DNA of 64,000 bases from Planomonospora sp. ID67723 (GCF_015711605.1 NZ_JABTEZ010000002.1:558001-622000), one strand, 5' to 3'; shown: positions 50,955 through 59,549, counted from the first letter of the stretch. Translations and numbers: made by a program. The notes: generated by a model not told the origin, from the sequence alone.

Positions 50955-51473
50955 ATGACAACACGGCACGTCCCATGGTCGGCCGGGGCTGTTGTCACCC
51001 TTGTCTTCCTCACCGGATGCGCCGGAGCCGCAGCCTCCGGCCAGGGTTCCTCCGGCCAGGCCTACGCGACCTCGGAGGCGGTGAGCGAGCACGCGGGTCA
51101 CGCCTTCCTGAAGGTCTCGGACACCGGTCTCGTCGTCGACTCCCAGGGCCGCACCCTCTACCGCTTCGACGAGGACAAGCCCTCGTCGCCGAGTTGCGCG
51201 GGGAAGTGCGCGGCCACGTGGCCGCCCGTCACCACCGCCGACGAGGTCATGGTCGAGGGCATCGACCAGGCGCTGGTCGGTACGGCCAAGCGAGCCGACG
51301 GCACCGTGCAGGTCACCCTCGGTGGCTGGCCCCTCTACCGGTTCTCCGGCGACGAGATCCCCGGGGATCTCAAAGGGCACGGCGCGGGGGGCGCGTGGTT
51401 CGCGAGCGCCCCGGACGGAAAGAAGGCGCAGGCCCCGGACGGTGCGCCGACGCAGGCTCCGGACGGCTACTGA
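50955..51473 (+). CDS. COG4315-type lipoprotein (secreted repeat domain)
   Basis: The 172-residue protein has a lipobox L-T-G-C at residues 19-22, then two copies of the COG4315 repeat. The first has V-V-D-S-Q-G-R-T-L-Y-R-F-D-E-D and S-C-A-G-K-C-A-A-T-W-P-P; the second has L-G-G-W-P-L-Y-R-F-S-G-D. The C-x3-C pair could form a disulfide or bind a metal. Family members are anchored outside the membrane and have no established function. The tail repeats A-P-D-G. GGAAAGGA precedes the ATG. As first gene of the run it may act as an extracytoplasmic redox or binding partner. Confidence 0.9.
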   Translation: MTTRHVPWSAGAVVTLVFLTGCAGAAASGQGSSGQAYATSEAVSEHAGHAFLKVSDTGLVVDSQGRTLYRFDEDKPSSPSCAGKCAATWPPVTTADEVMVEGIDQALVGTAKRADGTVQVTLGGWPLYRFSGDEIPGDLKGHGAGGAWFASAPDGKKAQAPDGAPTQAPDGY

Positions 51474-51486
51474 ACCGGGCCGCGCC

Positions 51487-52161
51487 ATGCTCGGATCGCT
51501 GTTCGGCCGCTCCCGCCGCTCCGCCCGGTCTGTCCGGTTCGGAGGTCTCGGCCGGTTCGGCAACGGAGAACTGCTGCTGTTCGGAACCTTTCTCGCGGTC
51601 GCCGCGGTGGCGGTCATGCTGGTCACGCCGTCCGGTGGTCTGCCCGCCGCCTCCGGAGAGACCCCCCAGGGCTGGATGCAGACCCAGTACGGCCCGCTCA
51701 GCCCGGCCGACCGCGACTTCCTGGTCAAGGTCCGCCAGGCCGGCCTCTGGGAGATCCCCACGGGGCAGCAGGCCCAGCAGCGGGCCGACAGCAAGCGGGT
51801 CAAGGAGGTCGGCATGCATCTGGTGACCGACCATCTCAAGCTCGACGTCCAGGTCCGCTCGGTCGCCGGACAGCTCGGCGTGGTGCTGCCCAGCCAGGCG
51901 AGCGCGGACCAGCAGCGCTGGATGGCGGAGCTGTCGGCCTCGTTCGGCGCCGACTACGACCGGACCTTCGCCAACCGGCTCCGCCAGGCTCACGGGAAGG
52001 TCTTCACGACGGTCGCCGCCGTACGGTCCGGCACCCGGAACGATCTCATTCGATCCTTCGCCCAGCGGGCGGTGGAGGTGGTCATGAAGCACATGACCCT
52101 GCTGGAGAGCACAGGTCTCGTCGACTACACCGCTCTTCCGGAGCCTCCCGCACCACAGTGA
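51487..52161 (+). CDS. DUF4142-family exported or membrane-anchored protein
   Basis: The 224-residue protein has a basic N-terminus, one hydrophobic segment (L-L-L-F-G-T-F-L-A-V-A-A-V-A-V) near residues 28-48, and then a helical DUF4142 domain with L-S-P-A-D-R-D-F-L-V-K-V-R-Q-A-G-L-W-E and a terminal V-V-M-K-H-M-T-L-L. The domain has a ferritin-like four-helix look; its His residues (V-T-D-H-L-K, M-K-H-M) are conserved in the family. The function is unknown. It lies 13 nt after the lipoprotein and 12 nt before the DUF1996 gene. Ribosome site is weak. Confidence 0.85.
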   Translation: MLGSLFGRSRRSARSVRFGGLGRFGNGELLLFGTFLAVAAVAVMLVTPSGGLPAASGETPQGWMQTQYGPLSPADRDFLVKVRQAGLWEIPTGQQAQQRADSKRVKEVGMHLVTDHLKLDVQVRSVAGQLGVVLPSQASADQQRWMAELSASFGADYDRTFANRLRQAHGKVFTTVAAVRSGTRNDLIRSFAQRAVEVVMKHMTLLESTGLVDYTALPEPPAPQ

Positions 52162-52173
52162 GGAAAGAGACCC

Positions 52174-53502
52174 ATGAAACGCGTGAAACGTCTGTACGCG
52201 CCCCTGTCCGCGCTCGTCCTGGCTGCAGGGGTCCTGACCGCCGTGGCCGGCCCGGCCGAGGCCGACCATTGCGATCCGGCCGAGCAGGGCCAGAACCAGC
52301 AGGGTCAGGACCAGCAGGGCCAGGACCAGCAGGGTCAGGACCAGCAGGGCCAGGACCAGCAGGGCCAGAACCAGGGGAACCCGCAGGGACCGGACCAGCA
52401 GGACCAGCAGGGCCAGGACCAGCAGGGTCAGGACCAGCAGGGCCAGGACCAGCAGGACCAGGACCAGCAGGACCAGAACCAGCAGGACCAGAACCAGAAC
52501 CAGGGGAACCCGCAGGGACCGGACCAGCAGGACCAGCGGAGCCAGGGGAACCCGCAGGGACCGGACCAGCAGGACCAGCGGAGCCAGAACCCGCAGGAAC
52601 CGGACCAGCAGGGCGAGCAGGCTGAGGAGGAGTGCGCGGATCTCGGTCCGTTCCCGCAGGACTTCACCGACATCCGTCAGGTGCAGCCGAACGTCCGGGT
52701 TCCCCGGCCCCAGCGCGGAGGCTCGACCGGCAGCTTCGTCTCCCGGTGCGGCAGGAACCAGAACGGCCACCGCAACCCCGACAACTTCATCGTCGCCCCG
52801 GGCGTGCGCAACGGCGCCCACCACGTGCACGACTACGTCGGCAACCTGTCGACCGACGCCTTCTCCACCGACCAGAGCCTGGCCGCGTCGGGGACCACGT
52901 GCGCGTTCGGTGACCGCTCGACCTACTTCTGGCCCGTCCTGCGGGACCGTACGGTCGACGCCAACAACCAGGATCCGGACGGCAACGTGGGTCAGATCCT
53001 GACCCCTCGCGTGGCGAGCATGCAGTTCAGGGGAAACCCGGTCGCCAAGGTCACCGCGATGCCGCGGTTCCTCCGGATGATCACCGGTGACGCCAAGGCC
53101 GCGACCAACGGCGGAGGGAACGCCCGCGCCCAGTGGACCTGCAGCGGGTTCACCAACCGGGTGCTGACCGACAAGTACCCGATCTGCCCCCGGGGCAGCC
53201 TGGTCGTGCGAATTCTGGATTTCCCCAGCTGCTGGGACGGGCAGAACACCGACAGCGCCAACCACCGCACCCACGTCCTGTTCCCCGACGAGAACGGCGC
53301 CTGCCCCGCCGGTACGCGGCCCGTCCCGCAACTCCGGATGACCCTCGCCTACGCCACGCCGCGCACCCCGTCCTTCGCCCTGGACGCCTTCCCCGAGCAG
53401 CTCCACAACCCGGTCACCGATCACGCCGACTTCGCGAACGTGATGCCGGACAGGCTCATGCGGTTCGCGGTGAACTGCATCAACCAGGGACGCCGCTGCT
53501 GA
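52174..53502 (+). CDS. Secreted DUF1996 protein with Gln/Asp/Gly repeat region
   Basis: The 442-residue protein has a Sec signal cleaved near A-E-A/D-H-C (residue 30), a low-complexity repeat of Q-D-Q-Q-G units (38-149), and a DUF1996 domain (~155-442). The latter has H-H-V-H-D-Y-V-G-N, T-Y-F-W-P-V-L, P-S-C-W-D-G and L-H-N-P-V-T-D-H-A-D-F. DUF1996 proteins are secreted in fungi and actinomycetes and have no settled activity; the H-x-H and multiple Cys suggest a metal or disulfide-rich fold. The repeat probably spans the cell wall or forms a hydrophilic spacer. Confidence 0.9.
   Translation: MKRVKRLYAPLSALVLAAGVLTAVAGPAEADHCDPAEQGQNQQGQDQQGQDQQGQDQQGQDQQGQNQGNPQGPDQQDQQGQDQQGQDQQGQDQQDQDQQDQNQQDQNQNQGNPQGPDQQDQRSQGNPQGPDQQDQRSQNPQEPDQQGEQAEEECADLGPFPQDFTDIRQVQPNVRVPRPQRGGSTGSFVSRCGRNQNGHRNPDNFIVAPGVRNGAHHVHDYVGNLSTDAFSTDQSLAASGTTCAFGDRSTYFWPVLRDRTVDANNQDPDGNVGQILTPRVASMQFRGNPVAKVTAMPRFLRMITGDAKAATNGGGNARAQWTCSGFTNRVLTDKYPICPRGSLVVRILDFPSCWDGQNTDSANHRTHVLFPDENGACPAGTRPVPQLRMTLAYATPRTPSFALDAFPEQLHNPVTDHADFANVMPDRLMRFAVNCINQGRRC
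52285..52620 (+). repeat. CAGGACCAGCAGGGC-type in-frame repeat array
   Basis: About 22 units of 15 bp, with substitution and interruption by GGGAACCCGCAGGGACCG blocks, encode Q-D-Q-Q-G/Q-N-Q-Q-G. Units stay in multiples of three. It is a coding minisatellite and not a CRISPR. Confidence 0.9.
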
Positions 53503-53575
53503 CCGGGCGGCCAGGCCACCGGCCTCACGCCCGCCCCGGGCGGCACCCTCTCCGCTGGGACGATCAGGAGGCACA

Positions 53576-54901
53576 GTGCGCAACATCGAGTGGGACGCCG
53601 CGGGTGACACGAACGGAGCGGTGTACTACCTGAACAGGCCGGTCGCCGTCCCGGACGCTCCGGCGCACGATCACGAGGATCCGGTACGCCGTGCGGACGT
53701 GCCGATGCACCTCGTGGCCGGATCGCCGACGGCGCTGGCCGGACCGGAACGCGGCCTGCCCGGTCCGGGACACGATCTGCTCGATCCGGGATACGACCTG
53801 CCCGGCGTGGGCCACGGCCCGGGGCCCGGCTCGGGAGGTGCCCTGGGAATCGACACGGAACCTGGCGCGGGATACGGCCGGAGGCCCGGCTCGGGGTCCG
53901 GCCCGGCCGATCCGGGAAGGACCGGGCAGGCCGCGTCCTGGCCCCGCCTGCCCGAATCCGATCCGGACAGGCCGAGGCGCGGCCAGGCACGGCACTCCCG
54001 GCACGAGGCCGCCTCCGGCCTCGACCGCCGGGGCAACCGCATCATGCTCGGGGCCGGGATCACCGCAGTCACGGTCGGTGCGCTGATGATGGGCAGAACC
54101 GAGGCGGGCCTCCGGGCCTCCGCCGCGGCATGGGAACTGCTCTCCTTCTTCTCGGGAGTGCTGACGCTGGTCGCGCTCACCTGCACCGTCGCGCTCGGAC
54201 TGCTCTCCGCCGACCGCGTGGTCCTTCCCGCCCAGGGCAGGATCCGGACCCAGCTCCTCCACCGGGCTGCGGCGCTGCTCGGCATGACGTTCCTGGCCAC
54301 GCACATCCTGATGAAGATCGCTGAAGGCCGGGCGCCGGCCGCCGCCGCCGCGGTCCCGACGTCCGCGCCCACCGTGGCGATCGGCCTCGGCGTGATCGCC
54401 TCCGACGTCATGGTGCTGATCTTCGCGACCGGGATCGCCCGTGCCGGTTTCGCCGACACCCGCAGGCCATGGGTGTGGCGGCTGCTGCACGGTTCGGCCT
54501 ACCTCGCCTGGCCCGCCGCGATCATGCACGGGCTGAGCGCGGGCCGCCAGCCCGCCGCCTGGGTGAGCTGGAGCTACGTGGTCTGCCTGGTCGCGGTGGG
54601 AACCGCCCTGCTGATCAGGGTGATCTCCGCCCTGAAGTCCAGGCGCACCCCCGCCCACATCGAAGAAGCCCTTGCCGAACGACCCGGTACGGCCGAGCGG
54701 TCCGGCGCGGACGCGTGGTCCGGTACGGCGGAGCGGCCCGCAGAGGCGGAGCCGACATCGCTCACGAGCATCGTCGGCCGCGTCCCGCGCCGGGCACGTG
54801 AGGGCAGGACCGGGACGGACACCAGGACCGCGACGGGCACCAGGACCGGGACAGGCACGGACGGCCGGGCGACCGTCCGGCGGATCGGAGGCGGTCGATG
54901 A
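53576..54901 (+). CDS. Ferric-reductase-like membrane cytochrome
   Basis: The 441-residue protein has a Pro/Gly-rich soluble N-terminus (to about 155), then about six membrane segments. Two H-x13-H pairs, L-L-H-R-A-A-A-L-L-G-M-T-F-L-A-T-H and L-L-H-G-S-A-Y-L-A-W-P-A-A-I-M-H, are the bis-haem ligands of ferric reductase/YedZ-type membrane cytochromes. It would carry electrons across the membrane. A disordered charged C-terminus (T-R-T-A-T-G repeats) follows. GTG 53576 has AGGAGG upstream. Its stop overlaps the NuoF-like gene, so electrons from that flavoprotein are the natural input. Confidence 0.87.
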   Translation: MRNIEWDAAGDTNGAVYYLNRPVAVPDAPAHDHEDPVRRADVPMHLVAGSPTALAGPERGLPGPGHDLLDPGYDLPGVGHGPGPGSGGALGIDTEPGAGYGRRPGSGSGPADPGRTGQAASWPRLPESDPDRPRRGQARHSRHEAASGLDRRGNRIMLGAGITAVTVGALMMGRTEAGLRASAAAWELLSFFSGVLTLVALTCTVALGLLSADRVVLPAQGRIRTQLLHRAAALLGMTFLATHILMKIAEGRAPAAAAAVPTSAPTVAIGLGVIASDVMVLIFATGIARAGFADTRRPWVWRLLHGSAYLAWPAAIMHGLSAGRQPAAWVSWSYVVCLVAVGTALLIRVISALKSRRTPAHIEEALAERPGTAERSGADAWSGTAERPAEAEPTSLTSIVGRVPRRAREGRTGTDTRTATGTRTGTGTDGRATVRRIGGGR

Positions 54902-56346
54902 TCCCCTACAGGGTTCCCCAGGTCAGGAGGCTGGGGCCGGCCAGGCTCACCGCCGGGTTGGACACCTCCCGGAGGATGGACCTGCCGGCCCACCGCGCCA
55001 TGCACGGCACGGCGCCGAAGCTGGACGCGCGGGAGCTGGCCGAGCTGGCCGACGCGGTGGACCTCCGGGGCCGGGGCGGCGCGGCCTTCCCCTTCGCCCG
55101 CAAGCTCCGGGCGGTGGCCGCCCACCGCTCGGAGAGCGCCGTCCTGGTCAACGCCGCCGAGGGCGAGCCGGCCAGCGGCAAGGACACGATGCTGCTCACC
55201 AGGACCCCGCACCTGGTCATCGAGGGCGCCCTGCTCGCCGCGGACGCACTCGGCGCCCGGCGGGTGGTGGTGGCCGTCGCCGAGGGCGGGATGGGCCAGG
55301 CATCGGTCGCCGCCGCGGTCGAGGAGCGGGGCGCGGCGGATCGGATCCGGGTCGCGGGCATCCCCGAACGGTTCATCTCCGGGGAGGGCGGCGCACTGGT
55401 CAGGACGGTGAACGGGCAGGGCGGCGGGCCGCCGGGCCGCAAGGTCCGGACGAGCGACAGCGGCGTGGACGGGCTGCCCACGCTGCTGTCGAACGCCGAG
55501 ACCTTCGCGCAGCTCGCGGTCCTCGCCACGCTGGGCCCCGAGCAGTACGCCGACGTCGGGACCCCGCGGGAACCCGGCACGGTCCTGCTCACGGTGGGCG
55601 GGTCGGCGGCCGCCCCGGCGGTGGTGGAGGTGGCGACCGGCACACCGCTGACCGCCGTCCTGGAGGCGTGCCGCGCCTCACCCGGCGAGGGCGTGCTCGT
55701 CGGCGGGTACCACGGTGCGTGGATCCACCCCGACGCGGCCGCCGCCACACCGGTCTCCCGGCAGGGCGTCGCCGATGCGGGCGGGCGGCTCGGCGCCGGG
55801 ATCGTGCTGCCCCTGGGCGGCGAGACCTGCCCGCTGGGCGAGACGCTGAGGGTGGCGCGCTATCTCGCCGCGCAGTCGTCCGGACAGTGCGGGCCCTGCC
55901 GGCTCGGCCTGCCGGACGTCGCCCGATCCCTGGCCGATCTCGTGGCCGGCTCGGCGACGGCCCTGGACGGGTTGCGCCGCCGGGCGGCCGGCGTGCGGGG
56001 CAGGGGCGCGTGCTCCCACCCCGACGGGACGTCGGGGTTCGTGCTGTCGGCCCTGTCGGCGTTCCCCGACGACATCCAGGAGCACCTGCTCCGCGGGACC
56101 TGCGGACGCCCGGTCCTGGGCGTCCTCCCCGTTCCCGAGCGGGAACCGGAGCCCGAAGTCCACCTGGCCGTCGACTGGACCCGCTGCCAGGGCCACGGCC
56201 TGTGCGCCAAGCTCGCCCCCGAGCTCGTCCACCTCGACGAGAACGGCTATCCGGTCTTCGGCAGCGAGGCCGTACCCTCGCCGCTCCTGCGGCTGGCCCG
56301 CAGGGCGGTGGAGATGTGCCCGGCCCTCGCCCTGCGGATGGCCTGA
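54898..56346 (+). CDS. NuoF-like NADH-oxidising flavoprotein fused to a ferredoxin domain
   Basis: The 482-residue protein starts with the FMN/NADH region of the 51-kDa subunit: L-R-G-R-G-G-A-A-F-P-F-A-R-K near residue 60, A-A-E-G-E-P-A-S-G-K-D near 88, and V-S-N/S-N-A-E-T region. The 4Fe-4S site is at S-G-Q-C-G-P-C-R-L-G with a later G-A-C-S-H-P. A second, C-terminal domain is a [3Fe-4S]/[4Fe-4S] ferredoxin (C-Q-G-H-G-L-C ... E-M-C-P-A). This fusion outside a Nuo operon suggests an NADH-to-membrane electron donor for the cytochrome just upstream, with which it is translationally coupled. Confidence 0.9.
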   Translation: MIPYRVPQVRRLGPARLTAGLDTSRRMDLPAHRAMHGTAPKLDARELAELADAVDLRGRGGAAFPFARKLRAVAAHRSESAVLVNAAEGEPASGKDTMLLTRTPHLVIEGALLAADALGARRVVVAVAEGGMGQASVAAAVEERGAADRIRVAGIPERFISGEGGALVRTVNGQGGGPPGRKVRTSDSGVDGLPTLLSNAETFAQLAVLATLGPEQYADVGTPREPGTVLLTVGGSAAAPAVVEVATGTPLTAVLEACRASPGEGVLVGGYHGAWIHPDAAAATPVSRQGVADAGGRLGAGIVLPLGGETCPLGETLRVARYLAAQSSGQCGPCRLGLPDVARSLADLVAGSATALDGLRRRAAGVRGRGACSHPDGTSGFVLSALSAFPDDIQEHLLRGTCGRPVLGVLPVPEREPEPEVHLAVDWTRCQGHGLCAKLAPELVHLDENGYPVFGSEAVPSPLLRLARRAVEMCPALALRMA

Positions 56347-56395
56347 CGTCCTCCACCAGGCGGCGGGGAGAGGACCCGGGGCTCCGGGCGCGGCG

Positions 56396-56800
56396 TCACG
56401 CCGCGGGTACTGCGGCGACCGCCTCGACCTCGATCAGTATGTCCGGCCGGAACAGGCCCGCCACCTGCACGAGCGAGCTGGTGGGCGGGCGGTCCAGATT
56501 GACGAACTCGTCCCGTACGGCCCGGACGACGGGCAGCGCCGAGGTGTCGACGACGAAGAACGTGAGCTTGAACACGTCGTCCCAGGTCGCGCCGGCCGCC
56601 TCCAGCGCCGCTCCGACGTTCCGCATGACCAGGCGCGTCTGGGCCTCCCAGTCACCTGTCGGGGCCGGGGTGCCGTCGGCGGCGATCGGGACCTGGCCCG
56701 AGGTCCAGACGAGCCTGCTGCCCGGCGGGACGCTGGCGACGTGGCTGTAGCCGTTGGCCGTCGGCAACGTCGGGGGAGTGCTGAAATCGATGGAGCCCAT
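56396..56800 (-). CDS. RidA-family enamine/imine deaminase-like protein
   Basis: The 134-residue Rid protein contains Y-S-H-V-A, W-T-S-G-Q-V-P, Q-T-R-L-V-M-R-N-V-G-A-A-L and P-T-S-S-L-V-Q-V-A-G-L-F-R, with E-V-E-A-V at the C-terminus. In RidA an Arg in the active site (R-N-V-G region and the final R) is needed for 2-aminoacrylate deamination; here position 105 reads S-S-L, so subgroup Rid4-7 is likelier. It is divergent from a TetR gene that may control it. AAGGAAGG precedes ATG 56800. Confidence 0.9.
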   Translation of the reverse strand: MGSIDFSTPPTLPTANGYSHVASVPPGSRLVWTSGQVPIAADGTPAPTGDWEAQTRLVMRNVGAALEAAGATWDDVFKLTFFVVDTSALPVVRAVRDEFVNLDRPPTSSLVQVAGLFRPDILIEVEAVAAVPAA

Positions 56801-56928
56801 GAACCTTCCTTCCGGATGTCCCCGGGACAGGGACCGCCGGCCGGCCGTGTTCCGGGGGACAGGGCGATGCTACTCGGGCATGGGCCATGATGATGATCGG
56901 CGGTCATACGGGACTGAGGAGGCGGACT

Positions 56929-57588
56929 GTGCCGACGCTCACCTGGGAGCGGCTCCCCGAGGCCCGCCGCGCGGCGGTGCTGCGGGCGGCGGAGGCCGAG
57001 TTCGCGGCGCACGGCTTCTCCGGAGGGAGCCTCAACGTCATCGCCCGCAACGCGGGAGTGGCCAAGGGCAGCCTGTTCCAGTACTTCACCGACAAGATCG
57101 ATCTTTACACCCACCTGTCGGAGCTGGCGTGCGCACGCATTTCGGCGTACATGAACCGGCACATCGCCCGGATGCCGTGGGAGCAGGGGTTCTTCCCCGC
57201 CTACCGGCAACTGGTGCTGGTGTGGATGGAGTACTTCCGGGAGCATCCGGTGGAGCTGGCGCTGACCGCGGCGGTGAACCTCGAACCGGAGCCGTCGGCG
57301 CGGCTGGCCGTGCGAGAGGTCGTCAACCGTTTCTACATCCGGGACGTGCGTCCCCTGCTCGAAAGGGCGCGCGACGCCGGAGAGCTGCGTGCGGACGCGG
57401 ATCTGGACGCCTGGCTCGCGCTGCTGCTGATGGTCCTGCCGCATCTGGCGCTGGCGCCCTCCTATCCGGGGCTCGACCCGGTCCTGGGGCTGAGCAGCGG
57501 TGACCCCGACCGGGTGGAGTCGGCCGCCATGCGGTTGCTGGACGTCTTCGAGGCGGCGTTCGGCACGCGCGTGCCGGCCGGTCACTGA
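56929..57588 (+). CDS. TetR-family transcriptional regulator
   Basis: The 219-residue protein has an N-terminal HTH with A-A-E-A-E-F-A-A-H-G-F-S-G-G-S-L-N-V-I-A-R-N-A-G-V and G-S-L-F-Q-Y-F-T-D-K (recognition helix end). The C-terminal domain (F-F-P-A-Y-R-Q-L, R-P-L-L-E-R-A-R) is typical of ligand-binding TetR proteins. GTG 56929 follows AGGAGG with 7-nt spacing; the ATGs at 56887 and after lack one. It is divergent from the RidA gene over about 130 bp containing two copies of a GGGACAGGG-like word, which may include its operator. Confidence 0.88.
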   Translation: MPTLTWERLPEARRAAVLRAAEAEFAAHGFSGGSLNVIARNAGVAKGSLFQYFTDKIDLYTHLSELACARISAYMNRHIARMPWEQGFFPAYRQLVLVWMEYFREHPVELALTAAVNLEPEPSARLAVREVVNRFYIRDVRPLLERARDAGELRADADLDAWLALLLMVLPHLALAPSYPGLDPVLGLSSGDPDRVESAAMRLLDVFEAAFGTRVPAGH

Positions 57589-57610
57589 ACCCGCCCGCGC
57601 GGGGAGAGCC

Positions 57611-58177
57611 TCAGTCGGCCAGCCGGTGCAGGATGACGATGCCGCCGTAGGCGGGCCGGTCGAGGCGCTGGTCCTCGGTCTCGATGTACTCGTCGAGGAT
57701 GGCGAGGATGCGGCGGTCCAGTTCCTCGATCTCCGCTGGCGACAGGTGCAGCATGAACCGCGTCATCGTCCGGACGGAGTCCGGTCCCGCCTCGCGAAGC
57801 TCGTCCTGGAACGCCTCGATCGGCGCGAACGAGGCCTCGGCCCCCTCGCCGGACAGCGGGTCGTCCAGCCACCATGAGCGGCCCGTGGACCGGTAGGGCT
57901 TCTCCAGGGCACCGCTCTCACCCGTCCGCACCGGCGCCTGCCGCAGGAAGCCCGCGTCGGTGAGCTGGCGGACGTGGTAGAAGACCGTTCCCGGGTCCGT
58001 GCCGAGGCGGTCGGCGAGTTGCTTGTTCGTCATCTCCCGCTGCGCGCACAACCGCAGGATGCGGATGCGCAGCGGGTGCGCCAGGGCCTTGGCCTCGCGG
58101 ACCGTCGCCGCACGCCGCTGTCGCGGATAGGGGGAGGACTCCTCCGGAGACTGCTGCCCGGCACCCTGATCGCTCAT
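57611..58177 (-). CDS. ArsR-like winged-helix regulator
   Basis: The 188-residue protein has an HTH_20-type winged helix: A-K-A-L-A-H-P-L-R-I-R-I-L-R-L-C, T-N-K-Q-L-A-D-R-L-G-T-D-P-G-T-V-F-Y-H-V-R-Q-L. No ArsR metal-site C-x-C is present; one Cys lies near residue 44. The C-terminal helical part may bind a ligand or drug. It is divergent from an MFS exporter, with a perfect 18-bp palindrome in the 72-nt gap, so repression of the exporter is likely. Confidence 0.9.
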   Translation of the reverse strand: MSDQGAGQQSPEESSPYPRQRRAATVREAKALAHPLRIRILRLCAQREMTNKQLADRLGTDPGTVFYHVRQLTDAGFLRQAPVRTGESGALEKPYRSTGRSWWLDDPLSGEGAEASFAPIEAFQDELREAGPDSVRTMTRFMLHLSPAEIEELDRRILAILDEYIETEDQRLDRPAYGGIVILHRLAD

Positions 58178-58221
58178 GGTTCCAGAGTAGGCCGATCTAT
58201 ATCCGTCCCATCGATTGATTT

Positions 58222-58239
58222 TTTCAAATCGATTTGAAA
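58222..58239. promoter_or_regulatory. Perfect 18-bp palindrome between regulator and MFS genes
   Basis: TTTCAAATC and GATTTGAAA form a perfect palindrome, strikingly AT-rich in this genome, 11 nt before ATG 58250. It is the probable operator of the ArsR-like protein. Confidence 0.82.
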
Positions 58240-58249
58240 GTCTCGATTC

Positions 58250-59527
58250 ATGACAACCGATGACCGAGCACAGGCCGACGACCGGAGGGCGCCCCGAGAC
58301 CGTCCTCCTCCGCTGGGAGGCGCCTTCTGGCGGCTGTGGACATCGGCCGCCCTGTCCAACCTGGCCGACGGGATCTTCAAGGTCGCCCTGCCCCTGGTGG
58401 CCATCCGCTTCACGGACTCCCCCACCTTGATCGCCGGGCTGACCTTCGCGCTGACGCTCCCGTGGCTGCTCTTCGCGCTTCCCGCCGGCGCGCTCGCCGA
58501 CCGGCTCGACCGCCGCCGCGCGATGCTCGGCGCCAACACCGCCCGGGCCGTGCTGCTGGCCGTGCTCGTGCTGACCGCCGCGACCGGCAACGGCTCGATC
58601 TGGGTGCTGTACGCCGTCGCGCTCTGCGTCGGCGTCACCGAGACGATCTACGACACCTCGGCGCAGTCGATCCTGCCGCAGGTCGTCCCGCGCGAGCGGC
58701 TGTCGCGCGCGAACGGGCGCCTGCACGCCGCCGAGCTGACCGCCAACGAGTTCGTCGGCCCGCCCCTGGGCGGCTTCCTGGTGGCGGCGGGCGTGGTGGC
58801 GGCGTTCACCGCCCCGGTGGCGCTGTGGGCGGCAGCCGTGGTGATGCTGCTGTTCATGCGCGGCTCGTTCCGGGTCGAGCGGGACCGGCGCACCACCATG
58901 CGCGCCGACATCGCCGAGGGCCTGCGCTTCCTGTGGCGCCACCGCCTCCTGCGGACCCTCGCCGCCATGGTGGGCGTCGCCAACTTCGCCACCAACGCCA
59001 CCTGGGCGATCCTCGTGCTGTACGCGGTGGGTCCCGGCTCCGCCATGGGGCTGTCCGAACCGGCCTACGGGCTGCTGCTCACCGCCGTCGCGGCGGGCAG
59101 CCTGCTCGGCGCCCTCATCGCCGAGCGGGTCGAGCGCCTGCTCGGGCGCTCCCGCTCGCTCGCACTGACCATCCTCACGGGCGTGTTCTTCCTCGGTGCC
59201 CCGGCCGTGACGGCCGACCCGTTCGTGATCGGCGCCGTGTTCTTCGCCGGGGGCGTCTCCATCGCCGTCTGGAACGTCATCACGGTGTCGCTGCGGCAGC
59301 GGATCACGCCCGACCGGCTGCTCGGGCGCCTCAACAGCGCCTACCGGCTCCTCGCCTGGGGCACCATCCCCCTGGGCGCCGCCGCCGGCGGCCTGCTGGC
59401 CCAGTTCTTCGGGCTCCGCGCGGTCTTCGCCGTCATGGCGCTGCTGACGCTCGCCCGGATCGCCGGCATGGCGGTGGTGAACGACAAAGCCATGGACGCG
59501 GCCGAACGCGGGGCCGGTCAGCCTTGA
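58250..59527 (+). CDS. MFS transporter, DHA3-like (12 TMS)
   Basis: The 425-residue protein has twelve hydrophobic segments; loop 2-3 reads G-A-L-A-D-R-L-D-R-R-R, matching MFS motif A, and the late segment L-L-G-R-L-N-S-A-Y-R-L-L-A-W-G-T-I-P-L-G-A is characteristic of the DHA3 (enterobactin exporter/macrolide efflux) branch. It likely exports drugs or metabolites under the divergent ArsR-like regulator. Its stop is followed by a hairpin. ATG 58250 has no strong ribosome site; ATTCATG is adjacent to the operator palindrome, so a short or absent leader is possible. Confidence 0.9.
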   Translation: MTTDDRAQADDRRAPRDRPPPLGGAFWRLWTSAALSNLADGIFKVALPLVAIRFTDSPTLIAGLTFALTLPWLLFALPAGALADRLDRRRAMLGANTARAVLLAVLVLTAATGNGSIWVLYAVALCVGVTETIYDTSAQSILPQVVPRERLSRANGRLHAAELTANEFVGPPLGGFLVAAGVVAAFTAPVALWAAAVVMLLFMRGSFRVERDRRTTMRADIAEGLRFLWRHRLLRTLAAMVGVANFATNATWAILVLYAVGPGSAMGLSEPAYGLLLTAVAAGSLLGALIAERVERLLGRSRSLALTILTGVFFLGAPAVTADPFVIGAVFFAGGVSIAVWNVITVSLRQRITPDRLLGRLNSAYRLLAWGTIPLGAAAGGLLAQFFGLRAVFAVMALLTLARIAGMAVVNDKAMDAAERGAGQP

Positions 59528-59549
59528 GTCCCGGCGGCCCCGCGGGACT
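59527..59549 (+). terminator. Hairpin after the MFS gene
   Basis: AGTCCCG and CGGGACT flank a 9-nt loop immediately after the TGA. Confidence 0.55.

Noticed and set aside
52285-52620. Possible CRISPR array in the CAGGACCAG repeats
   Set aside because: The repeats are in frame within a secreted protein, have no spacers and encode a low-complexity region.
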